Shown: one piece after another, positions 1 to 7,368 of the stretch | Numbering within the stretch: the first letter of the stretch is position 1 | Layout of the letters: the number at the start of each line of letters is the position of its first letter | Source of the DNA: Candidatus Cloacimonadota bacterium | GTDB taxonomy: Bacteria; Cloacimonadota; Cloacimonadia; Cloacimonadales; TCS61 | Reading direction: 5' to 3' | NCBI GenBank assembly: GCA_030628755.1 | Contig: DAOVQH010000026.1 | Location: 1 to 14,302, forward strand | DNA length: 14,302 nucleotides | Translations under genes and position numbers: made by a program | Notes under the pieces: generated by a model | Told to the model about the DNA's origin: nothing | What the model saw: only the letters and a program-made list of their open reading frames with translations | Database searches by the model: none

Positions 1-732
1 CCTGATAGTTTCAGGATCGGTCGCAGGTTTTGCATTTACATTAGCGATTACAGGAATATCAGTTTGAGCAAAATTGATTTTTTTCATTTCTTCAGCAAGC
101 CAGATTCCAGCTTTTTCTATAAGAGGAGAATGGAAGGGACCTCCTACTACAAGTGGAACTACTCTTTTTGCACCTTGATTTTCAGCAAGTTCACAAGCCT
201 TCTCTACACCTGCTTTTGAACCTGAGATGACAGTCTGAACTGGTGTGTTAAAATTAGCTGCTATCACGATTCCCTCTGAGGATGCATCTTTGCATATTTG
301 TTTTATAGTTTCGGAATCCGGACCGATAATTGCAGCCATGGCAAAAGGTTTACCCTCATTGGCTTTTATCATGAATTCACCACGTTTATGTACAATATAC
401 ATTGCATCTTCAAGACTTAGAACGCCATTTGCTACTAATGCTGAAAATTCCCCCAAGGAATGCCCGGCTACTAAATCCGGTTTTATGTCAATTTCGTTTA
501 AAACAGTTTTTAGAACTATAATACTATGAAATAAAATTGCAGGCTGGGTGAATTTTGTTTCTTTCAGTTTTTCTTCGGGACCCTCCTTCATGATCTTGAA
601 AAGTTCAGTTCCATTTTTTTCATCAAAATTTCTTAATATTTTTTCATATTCAGGATTTTGTTCAATAAAATCCATTGCCATTCCAATATATTGAGCTCCC
701 TGTCCTGGAAATATAAAAGCAATTTTTCCCAT
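1..732 (-). CDS. fabD: malonyl-CoA:ACP transacylase (partial, C-terminus beyond window)
   Basis: Transfers the malonyl group from malonyl-CoA to acyl carrier protein in the cytoplasm, supplying the extender for type II fatty acid synthesis. The visible 244 residues begin MGKIAFIFPGQG, the usual FabD start with its GQG turn. The nucleophile motif GHSLGE places H91 and S92. R117 lies in HKRG and H201 in PFHSP, the same numbers as the catalytic and malonate-binding residues of E. coli FabD as I recall them. The frame is open to base 1, so about 60 C-terminal residues lie outside. The ATG at 732 is preceded by AGAGG about 7 bases upstream. It follows fabH by 16 bases and is the fourth gene of the rpmF-plsX-fabH-fabD operon. 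fabG and acpP would be expected next, outside the window. Identity is secure. Confidence 0.97.
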   Translation of the reverse strand, partial: MGKIAFIFPGQGAQYIGMAMDFIEQNPEYEKILRNFDEKNGTELFKIMKEGPEEKLKETKFTQPAILFHSIIVLKTVLNEIDIKPDLVAGHSLGEFSALVANGVLSLEDAMYIVHKRGEFMIKANEGKPFAMAAIIGPDSETIKQICKDASSEGIVIAANFNTPVQTVISGSKAGVEKACELAENQGAKRVVPLVVGGPFHSPLIEKAGIWLAEEMKKINFAQTDIPVIANVNAKPATDPETIR

Positions 733-748
733 TTTTTTACCTCTATAA

Positions 749-1744
749 TTAAAATCTTACAAGCAGACTTCCGTAAGTTAAACCTGCACCAAAAGAAGCC
801 ATTAAAACTAGATCACCATGCCGGATTTTTCCATCTCTTATTGCTTCATCTAAAGCAATTGGAATTGTAGCAGCAGAAGTATTTCCATATTTTTCTATGT
901 TTACAATTACATTATTAGGGTCAATTTTTAATCTTTTACCTAAGGCTTGAATAATGCGCATATTTGCTTGGTGTGTAATAAGCCAGTCTATATTCTTGAT
1001 ATCCATTTTGTTTCTATGTAAAAGAAGTTCACATGCAATCTGCATAGATTTAACAGCGAGTTTGAATATCTTATTTCCTTCCATATAGAGTGTGTGAAGA
1101 TTTTTTTCAACTGATTCTTTAGAAGCTGGCATCTTAGAACCACCTGCAGTTTGAATTAACAAATCATAGTGAGTGCCATCTGCAGTAATTTCAGTATCTA
1201 TGAATCTGGAGATATCTTTCGGTTCTGCTCTTGATATAATCGATGCACCTGCACCATCACCAAAAAGAATACATGTATTCCTGTCATTCCAGTTTGTTAT
1301 TCTGGTTAGAATTTCAACACCAATAACAAGTACATTTTTTACAATTCCATTTTCAATATATTGTTTAGCAATATTGGTACCATATATCCACCCACTGCAT
1401 CCTGCTGAAATATCAAAAGCTGGGATATTTTTAAGACCTAATTTCTTCTGGAGTATACATGAAGTTGAGGGAAAAGGATGGTCACCAGAAATGGTTCCAA
1501 TTATGATCATATCAATGTCTTTTGGCTTTATTTTTGCCATTTCAATAGCTTTTAAAGATGCCTGATATGCAAGATCGGAAGCAGCTTGATCTTCTGATGC
1601 AATTCTCCTTTCTACCATTCCGGTTCTGGTTCGAATCCATTCATCAGAAGTATCGACCATCTTTTCAAGGTCAAAATTCGTTAGGATTTTATCCGGTACG
1701 TAGTGACCTGTACCAGCGATTTTTGCATAATAATTTGCAATCAT
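749..1744 (-). CDS. fabH: beta-ketoacyl-ACP synthase III
   Basis: Condenses an acyl-CoA primer (acetyl-CoA or a branched one) with malonyl-ACP to start fatty acid chains. The protein has 331 residues, normal for the family. The catalytic triad is visible: C116 in SAGCSGW, H258 in THQAN and N288 in YGNTSA. The early DEWIRTRTG segment and the FGDGAGA loop around residues 161-167 are also typical, and the C-terminal ASFGAGLTYGS closes the thiolase fold. The ATG at 1744 lies 3 bases after the plsX stop, with GAGGGG inside the end of plsX as ribosome binding site, so translation is probably coupled. Primer preference (straight or branched) cannot be read from the sequence. Nothing is missing or truncated. 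Confidence 0.97.
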   Translation of the reverse strand: MIANYYAKIAGTGHYVPDKILTNFDLEKMVDTSDEWIRTRTGMVERRIASEDQAASDLAYQASLKAIEMAKIKPKDIDMIIIGTISGDHPFPSTSCILQKKLGLKNIPAFDISAGCSGWIYGTNIAKQYIENGIVKNVLVIGVEILTRITNWNDRNTCILFGDGAGASIISRAEPKDISRFIDTEITADGTHYDLLIQTAGGSKMPASKESVEKNLHTLYMEGNKIFKLAVKSMQIACELLLHRNKMDIKNIDWLITHQANMRIIQALGKRLKIDPNNVIVNIEKYGNTSAATIPIALDEAIRDGKIRHGDLVLMASFGAGLTYGSLLVRF

Positions 1745-1747
1745 ATT

Positions 1748-2743
1748 TTATAACCCCTCATAATATTCCTTTGTATGTTTCACAAATCCAGACTCAGCTA
1801 TTTTAGAAGCTAATTTCACAGCATTTTTTATAGCCTTTGCATTTGATCTGCCATGTGAAACTACAGATATTCCATTTAATCCAACCAATAAGGCACCACC
1901 ATATTCAGTGTGGTCAAGTTTCTTCTTTATATAAGCATAGACTGGAAATGAAAGTATTGCACCAAATTTTGCTACCCAGTCTTTTTTTATCTGTTCTTTC
2001 ATGATTGAGAAGATTGAATAGGCAGCACCTTCAACGGTTTTTATCATTATATTTCCAACGAATCCGTCACATACAACAACATCAACAATACCCTTTAAAA
2101 GGTCTTTTCCTTCGATATTACCAACAAAATTAATATCTTTATATTCATTTAATTTCTCATATGTCGATTTTACAAGATCGTTACCCTTTGTATTCTCTTC
2201 ACCGATGTTTAAAAGAGCTACTTTCGGATTTACGTTCTTAAAAAAAAACTTTGAATACAAAGTCCCGAGCATGGCAAATTGTACTAAATGTTCAGGTGAA
2301 CAGTCAACATTAGCACCCACATCGAGAATTATTTCAGGATGAGTTTGAGTGGGGAAGGTTGTTGCTATTGCTGGTCGTAATACATTTTTAATTCTACCAA
2401 AAGAAAAAAGTGAAGCTGCCATTACTGCGCCGGTATTACCTGCACTTACAACACCATCAGCTTTTTTATCGCTATGTAATTGTATAGATTTGACGATAGA
2501 AGAATCCTTTTTTTGTTTAACAATTCTTGAAGGAGAATCTGTCATGGAGATAGTCTCGGAAGCGTGGATCACTTCTATTCTATCTTTATCATAAAAGTAT
2601 TTTTCTAACTCTTTATAAAGAACTTTTTCTTTGCCAACGAGTAAGACTTTTTCACAAACCTCTTCTTTAATTGCAAGAATTGCACCTTCCACTTCAGGTA
2701 AAGGTGCATTATCACTGCCAAATGCGTCAATTGCAATGCGCAT
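1748..2743 (-). CDS. plsX: phosphate acyltransferase PlsX
   Basis: Converts acyl-ACP to acyl-phosphate, the donor for PlsY in phosphatidic acid synthesis; a peripheral membrane protein. With the ATG at 2743 it has 331 residues. Family blocks are clear: an N-terminal IDAFGSD (usually DAMGGD), SAGNTGA at 100-106, LDVGANVD at 140-147, LLNIGEE at 177-183, CDGFVGN at 225-231 and GLNGISVVSHG near 288-298. A TTG codon directly before the ATG could extend it by one residue; I chose the ATG because GTGAG lies about 8 bases ahead of it. It sits 29 bases after rpmF and 3 bases before fabH, the classic rpmF-plsX-fabH order. The F and S in DAFGSD are mild departures with no obvious consequence. Confidence 0.96.
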   Translation of the reverse strand: MRIAIDAFGSDNAPLPEVEGAILAIKEEVCEKVLLVGKEKVLYKELEKYFYDKDRIEVIHASETISMTDSPSRIVKQKKDSSIVKSIQLHSDKKADGVVSAGNTGAVMAASLFSFGRIKNVLRPAIATTFPTQTHPEIILDVGANVDCSPEHLVQFAMLGTLYSKFFFKNVNPKVALLNIGEENTKGNDLVKSTYEKLNEYKDINFVGNIEGKDLLKGIVDVVVCDGFVGNIMIKTVEGAAYSIFSIMKEQIKKDWVAKFGAILSFPVYAYIKKKLDHTEYGGALLVGLNGISVVSHGRSNAKAIKNAVKLASKIAESGFVKHTKEYYEGL

Positions 2744-2772
2744 CAATATATCTCACATTTCGAATATCGAGG

Positions 2773-2952
2773 TTATTCTTTTATTTCAAGAACTTTTTTT
2801 CCATTATAGTGACCACATTTTGAGCAGATATTATGTGGTCTGCATGGCTCACCACAATTTGAGCAAGTAGTTATAGCAGGTATTGAGGCTTTATAATGAG
2901 TTCTTCTTTTATCTCTTCGAGATTTAGAAACCTTCCTTTTTGGTACAGCCAT
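2773..2952 (-). CDS. rpmF: 50S ribosomal protein L32, zinc-binding form
   Basis: A 59-residue component of the large ribosomal subunit. It starts MAVPKRKVSKSRRDKRR, the standard basic L32 N-terminus, followed by a zinc ribbon with C30-x2-C33 and C43-x2-C46. An extra cysteine is at C37. The ATG at 2952 is preceded by AGGGAGA about 4 bases upstream, a good ribosome binding site. It is the first gene of the fatty-acid operon; the yceD (DUF177) gene that often precedes rpmF is absent, because pyrimidine-nucleoside phosphorylase ends only 130 bases upstream. Keeping all four zinc ligands marks it as the C+ paralogue type. Identity is certain from the start motif and the ribbon. Confidence 0.97.
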   Translation of the reverse strand: MAVPKRKVSKSRRDKRRTHYKASIPAITTCSNCGEPCRPHNICSKCGHYNGKKVLEIKE

Positions 2953-3021
2953 CTTTTCTCCCTATAATACTTTAAGTCCTTAAAAATCAATACATTATAT
3001 TACATTAAATCAATTTGGAAG

Positions 3022-3052
3022 ACTAAACTATTTTTAGTAAACTATGTGTCAA
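3022..3052 (-). promoter_or_regulatory. putative promoter of the rpmF-plsX-fabH-fabD operon
   Basis: The 130-base gap between pyn and rpmF holds a perfect TTGACA (read on the minus strand, 3047-3052) pointing at rpmF. The downstream -10 is weak: TAGTTT after 16 bases or AGTTTA after 17. A separate perfect TATAAT at 2994-2999 has only a poor -35 match (CTTCCA, 16-base spacing). It could be an alternative promoter. The choice between them is inference. Confidence 0.35.
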
Positions 3053-3082
3053 GAATTTTGGGTTATTCCAACTTTGCATATA

Positions 3083-4399
3083 TTAATTATTATAGTGAAT
3101 TATTTTCAATATCAGTTTCTGCTGTTTAACCTCAATGTTTGATATTTTATAACTTTCTAAAATTCTCTTTGCAACTTCTTTCCCAGATTCTTCCTCATCA
3201 CAGAATACTTTACCGATTTGTTCTCCTTTTCTAACATAATTCCCAATTTTTTTAGGAAGATATGTACCGGAAGCATAATTCAATTTGGAATCTAATGCTT
3301 TTCTACCAGCTCCGATATCTATAAGAGCATATCCTATATTTTGAGTATTTATTGACTCCACCCAACCTTCTTTATCAGAAATTATTGGAATTTCATATTC
3401 CGCTTGAGGTAGTAGGGAAAGATTATCACAGACTTCGGGATTACTTCCCTGAGCTTTTACAAATTTTCTGAATGATTCTAAAGCCGTTCTATTCTTGATG
3501 GAATTATCAATCATAGTTTCTGCTTCGATTTTATCGGAAGTAATATCAGAAAGTAATAACATTTCACTTGCTAAAGTTTTGGTAAGTAAATCAATATCAG
3601 GAATGTTTTTTCCTTTTAAATATTCAATGCATTCACGGATTTCTAAAGCATTACCAGCATATTCTCCTAAAGGTGAGTTCATATTTGAAATGATAACTGA
3701 AACTCTTTGACCAAATTTTTCACCTGTTTTTATCAGGAGGTCTGCAAGAATGTTTGCAGTTTTTATTGTTTTTATAAAAGCTCCTGATCCAACCTTGAGG
3801 TCAATAACCAGATTCTGAGCACCTTCTGCAATTTTTTTACTCATAATACTTGCAGTAATAAGTGGTAAACTATCGACAGTTCCAGTTACACCGCGAAGTG
3901 CATAAATTCGACGGTCAGCAGGGATAAGTTCATCTGATTGTCCGATTATTGAAAAGCCTATTTCATCAACGAGCTTTTTAAATTGTTCTTCTGAAAGATC
4001 TGTTCGAAATCCCGGAATGGATTCGAGTTTATCTAAGGTTCCTCCTGTATGACCGAGTCCCCTACCGGAGATCATAGGAATTTTTCCTCCACAAGCAGCA
4101 ACAATTGGAGCTAGCACAATGCTGATCTTATCCCCAACTCCGCCGGTTGAGTGTTTGTCAACAGTTCTATAATCAGAAGGGAATTTTATTATTTTTCCAG
4201 ACTCAATATATATCTCTGTTAAAGTTTGAATTTCCTCGATTTCCATTCCCTGTAAATTGATTGCCATTAAGAGAGCAGACATCTGGTATTCGGGGAGTTT
4301 ATTATCGAGGTAGGATTCGATAAAATATTTTAACTCTAACCGTGAAAGACTTTTACCGGTCTTTTTTTTTATAATAAGCTCAACTGGATTAAAATTCAT
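3083..4399 (-). CDS. pyn: pyrimidine-nucleoside (thymidine) phosphorylase
   Basis: Phosphorolyses thymidine, uridine or deoxyuridine to the base and (deoxy)ribose-1-phosphate in nucleoside salvage; cytoplasmic dimer. At 438 residues it has the normal bacterial length. The phosphate-binding KHSTGGVGDK is at 82-91, and the family signature around 111-126 reads SGRGLGHTGGTLDKLE. R169 in LRGVTGT, S184 and K188 (ASIMSKK) match the known pyrimidine-binding residues of the family. The C-terminal alpha/beta domain includes AGRKALDSKL and GEQIGKVF. It starts 12 bases after the lipoprotein stop and is the last gene of the aroC operon; no hairpin terminator is visible after its stop. Thymidine-specific (deoA) and broad-specificity (pdp/pyn) enzymes are hard to separate by eye, so the symbol is provisional while the reaction class is firm. 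Confidence 0.93.
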   Translation of the reverse strand: MNFNPVELIIKKKTGKSLSRLELKYFIESYLDNKLPEYQMSALLMAINLQGMEIEEIQTLTEIYIESGKIIKFPSDYRTVDKHSTGGVGDKISIVLAPIVAACGGKIPMISGRGLGHTGGTLDKLESIPGFRTDLSEEQFKKLVDEIGFSIIGQSDELIPADRRIYALRGVTGTVDSLPLITASIMSKKIAEGAQNLVIDLKVGSGAFIKTIKTANILADLLIKTGEKFGQRVSVIISNMNSPLGEYAGNALEIRECIEYLKGKNIPDIDLLTKTLASEMLLLSDITSDKIEAETMIDNSIKNRTALESFRKFVKAQGSNPEVCDNLSLLPQAEYEIPIISDKEGWVESINTQNIGYALIDIGAGRKALDSKLNYASGTYLPKKIGNYVRKGEQIGKVFCDEEESGKEVAKRILESYKISNIEVKQQKLILKIIHYNN

Positions 4400-4411
4400 T
4401 TTTTCGAGAGC

Positions 4412-5980
4412 TTACCACCATATCTGTTTGTTATTGTCATAGGTAAAGATTCGCTCTTCTTTTTTGGAACCTTCTTCCACTAACCAGAATAATCGTTTCT
4501 TAGGGATATCTTTAAATATCAAGGGATCACCTTTGGCAACCTGTTTTTCAATAGACTTCCATTCATCATCCCAATAGAAGAGTTCGTATGTAGCTCCTTC
4601 ATCCAGGAAAACAATTTGTTTTTGTTCGGTTGCTTTTTCGATTATTTTTTTTGTTACGGAAATAAGTTTTATGAAATCATAATCACCATCACCTTGAAGT
4701 ATTCGCAGATTACCATCCTTTCTTAGAATAAATGCTTTTCCTGCAGGTTTCAGTTCCTTGTTTATGTAAAACATGGGAAGGTATGCTAAGTTAACTCCCA
4801 TATCGGTAAAGGTAACGGTTTTTCCTTTGATTTCACTCCAGTGGATAGCTTTCCATTCCCCGGAATTAAAAACACAAAGATATGCGAATCTGGCGCTATC
4901 AGGAATATCATAATTAAGTTCCAATGTAACATCAGAGACTTTTGTATATGCAGGAGTAACATCGATATAACTTTTACCTGCAAGCCAGGCTGGCACTTTT
5001 TCCTCTTCATTTAATTTGAACGCCAGGTTATCCTTTTGTTCTGAAAATGCTTTACGGTAAACTTTAGCCATACGGTGATGCAGAGAATAATCTCCCGGAT
5101 TACTTTCGCATCCCATAAAAGGAATTACCTCTCCTCCAGGTGTTAAAATTGCATTCCAGGCGTGATTATTACCTGTATCAGCCCAGTGTGGTGTGTAATC
5201 ACTTGTTACGGGAATACCATTAGCACGCATTGCATAAATTGTAAGGTTAGTCATATCTTCGCATCTACCCATTTTATTCATAAGCATTTCAAAAAGCCCC
5301 TGGTCTGTGGGATGAAGATAATATAGTGGATCGAATTTAAACCAGCTTTTAAGATCGTTATTGATTAATTGAGCTGCTTCGATTGGGTCATCTGGATTTT
5401 TCATTTTCTTATTAATATCCTTATAGCTTTCAAGGAAATATCCACGCCATGAACGCCAGGATTCAATAGGCTCATTACTACCACGATAAGGCAGAATGTA
5501 TTCTTTGAAAACTTCATAAGAATAATTTCTTGACCAGGGTTTTTCTTCCCAAGCTTCAAATGCCAGTTCGATATTATCGATAAGGAAAGCAGCAGATACG
5601 GTTTGAATATCTAATTTTTTTTCTTTCAATTTCCAATGTAGTTCACCATGTTCTTTTTCAAGTGAGTCCATTGCTGCAATAGCTTCATCATAGTTATTAT
5701 AATCGACAATATCCCAGGGAATTTCCACTTTGTTTGAATCGTAAAGAGCAAACTCAACAAAAGAATGATCATTTATATTTTCCAGAAGATAATACAGAGC
5801 ATCCGATTGTAGGGAATCACCTTTATTATGAAAATATGAGATAGCATGTTTTATCTGTAGTTTGTTCTTTTTAGCTTTCTTAACTGAATTTTTTACGCTA
5901 TCTGAATATTTTATTGATGAACAAGAAGCTAAAAGAATTGTGATTAAAATAATTCCTGAAAGTCTAAGAAACTTTTTCAT
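4412..5980 (-). CDS. transglutaminase-like domain lipoprotein
   Basis: A 522-residue envelope protein of unknown substrate. The N-terminus is a lipoprotein signal peptide with lipobox LASC and C20 as the lipidated cysteine, followed by two serines. Residues about 200-300 resemble the transglutaminase/papain-like fold: C240 in MGRCEDMT is the probable nucleophile and H273 in NNHAWNAI the probable histidine. The following GCESNPGD (290-297) supplies the third residue, either E292 or D297, which I cannot decide. Residues about 340-520 are beta-rich and aromatic and may be a binding region. Proteins of this style occur in Bacteroidetes and relatives and are thought to be peptidase-like rather than cross-linking. 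GGGGGAAAT directly before the ATG is a strong ribosome binding site and overlaps the aroDE stop. It lies between aroDE and pyn, and the context gives no functional clue. Confidence 0.8.
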   Translation of the reverse strand: MKKFLRLSGIILITILLASCSSIKYSDSVKNSVKKAKKNKLQIKHAISYFHNKGDSLQSDALYYLLENINDHSFVEFALYDSNKVEIPWDIVDYNNYDEAIAAMDSLEKEHGELHWKLKEKKLDIQTVSAAFLIDNIELAFEAWEEKPWSRNYSYEVFKEYILPYRGSNEPIESWRSWRGYFLESYKDINKKMKNPDDPIEAAQLINNDLKSWFKFDPLYYLHPTDQGLFEMLMNKMGRCEDMTNLTIYAMRANGIPVTSDYTPHWADTGNNHAWNAILTPGGEVIPFMGCESNPGDYSLHHRMAKVYRKAFSEQKDNLAFKLNEEEKVPAWLAGKSYIDVTPAYTKVSDVTLELNYDIPDSARFAYLCVFNSGEWKAIHWSEIKGKTVTFTDMGVNLAYLPMFYINKELKPAGKAFILRKDGNLRILQGDGDYDFIKLISVTKKIIEKATEQKQIVFLDEGATYELFYWDDEWKSIEKQVAKGDPLIFKDIPKKRLFWLVEEGSKKEERIFTYDNNKQIWW

Positions 5981-5988
5981 ATTTCCCC

Positions 5989-7368
5989 CTATATTTGCAA
6001 GACATTAATAAATTTTTCAAGTTGAATTTCAGCTTGCCATTTCCAGAATTTTTCTCCATCCACATATTCAATTTCATTTTCAATGCAATAATTTATTAGT
6101 AAAGTATTTTTTTCTGTATAAGGCAAATCAATGACCTTTTTTAGCAAAGACAGTTTAGTTATTTTAAGAAAATCTTCATTATTCGTGCCAATAGGAGTAC
6201 AGTTAATGATTACAGCAAAACCTCTTTGGTTGACAGAATTTTCATGAATAAATGTTCTTAAATATCGAGAGGTCAATTCTTTTCCTTTTGCCATATTTCT
6301 ACCGGAAAGATAAGTGTTCTCGAAATCCATAAAACTCATTAATGCTGTCTCCGCTGTAGCTCCCGTTCCATAGATTAAAATTTTTTCATTCTTTTTGATG
6401 TTTAAATATTTAATTGCATTTTTAAAAGCAATGACGTCGGTATTGAATACTTCATCTGATTTTGGTAAATATAAATTAATTACAGGAAATTTTTTGTCTT
6501 CTGAATTCTGATTTCTGAATTCTGACTTTTTTTTGAAGGGCATAGTAACAGAGAAACCATAAATTCTATTTTTAAATTTACAGGTTTTAAACCATTTCCA
6601 GAAATCATTAAAATCCTTAACGACAAAGGGCAGGTATATTGCATCGATTTTTTGTGATTGGAAATATTGGTTGTAAAATGTCAATCCGAGCGAATTTTCA
6701 ACCTGCTCTCCTCCAACTGCACCACCAATTTGAGTATCTCTCGAGATTTTTGTTAAATTATATTGCTTAGCTTCGTTTTCTGTTATTTGTTCTGTTGCAG
6801 TTGGATAATTTTCTAATCCAATATAAGTTCCTTCAGCACCTAAAAATTTATATAAAATTCTACTGATCTTTCCAAGTTTTCCTATTCCAGCAAATAGAAC
6901 AGGTTTATTTGAAGTTTGGATCAAATTTGAAATCAGGTTCAACTGGGTGTACTCAGTTAATTTAACAGCTATCTTTAAATATTTGGACGGGATCGAGTTT
7001 GATTTTTTGAATATACTTTTTATTCTTTCAATATCTAAGTTATCTGAAAAATCGTGGTAGGATAAAATAAGATTTGAAGCAGGTATGCATTGATTCTTGT
7101 AAAGTAAGATTTCGCAATCCACTAAGCATTTATACTTTGAAACCAGTTCTTGATAATAAGAGATTTTTTCATTGAAAGAGATCTGGTTTATCCCTCCTTC
7201 TGTTGCATCCCGGAAAGTTATTATTGTCTTTGAATCGATAAATTTCTGGGGGAAATTTTTATAATTTCGATGAAAATCCAATCGGAATTCTTTCCAATCA
7301 ATTCTGGCTTTTTCTACCTGCTTTTGTATGAATTTGTCACTTAGATATGGAATAGATAAAATTATCAT
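5989..7368 (-). CDS. aroDE: bifunctional 3-dehydroquinate dehydratase / shikimate dehydrogenase
   Basis: Carries two successive shikimate-pathway steps in one 459-residue chain. Residues 1-205 are a type I dehydroquinase: EFRLD (E27, R29), TFRDATEGG (R53, E57), SYHD (H105), the Schiff-base lysine K132 in LKIAV, R170 in KISR, and Q194. About 215-459 is an AroE domain: SVTMPFK with K279, FNTD with D311, the NADP turn GTGATAE at 334-340, NCTPIGT at 389-395 and a C-terminal WQAEIQ. Odd points: the usual S-x-S of the AroE shikimate pocket reads SLG (226-228), the usual NVT reads SVT, and residues 281-290 are coded by a short tandem repeat. AroD-AroE fusions are known in plants and chlamydiae. The ATG overlaps the aroC stop by 4 bases (ATGA), so translation is probably coupled. 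The dehydratase half looks fully competent; the dehydrogenase half is diverged. Confidence 0.9.
   Translation of the reverse strand: MIILSIPYLSDKFIQKQVEKARIDWKEFRLDFHRNYKNFPQKFIDSKTIITFRDATEGGINQISFNEKISYYQELVSKYKCLVDCEILLYKNQCIPASNLILSYHDFSDNLDIERIKSIFKKSNSIPSKYLKIAVKLTEYTQLNLISNLIQTSNKPVLFAGIGKLGKISRILYKFLGAEGTYIGLENYPTATEQITENEAKQYNLTKISRDTQIGGAVGGEQVENSLGLTFYNQYFQSQKIDAIYLPFVVKDFNDFWKWFKTCKFKNRIYGFSVTMPFKKKSEFRNQNSEDKKFPVINLYLPKSDEVFNTDVIAFKNAIKYLNIKKNEKILIYGTGATAETALMSFMDFENTYLSGRNMAKGKELTSRYLRTFIHENSVNQRGFAVIINCTPIGTNNEDFLKITKLSLLKKVIDLPYTEKNTLLINYCIENEIEYVDGEKFWKWQAEIQLEKFINVLQI
6499..6526. repeat. two-copy 14-base tandem repeat inside aroDE
   Basis: Two adjacent 14-base units, TTCTGAATTCTGAT and TTCTGAATTCTGAC, differ at one base. 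Each contains the palindrome TTCTGAATTC-like core. The stretch codes for about residues 282-290 of the AroE half (SEFRNQNSE), just after the catalytic lysine motif. It looks like a small slippage- or insertion-derived element rather than conserved coding sequence. Confidence 0.8.

Noticed and set aside
1173..1565. 130-codon open frame on the plus strand opposite fabH
   Set aside because: It is the antisense of a conserved, intact fabH, has no ribosome binding site and its product looks like no known protein. The same applies to the other open frames opposite or inside fabD, plsX, pyn, the lipoprotein gene, exbB, exbD, tonB and folP.
2744..2746. TTG as start of plsX
   Set aside because: An ATG follows immediately and has the better distance to GTGAG; only one residue is at stake.
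2994..2999. Perfect TATAAT ahead of rpmF as the main promoter
   Set aside because: It has only a 3-of-6 -35 match at 16 bases; kept only as an alternative within the rpmF promoter entry.
3083..3110. A-T palindromic stretch at the end of pyn as a terminator
   Set aside because: It consists of TAATTA-type repeats with no GC stem or clear T run after it.
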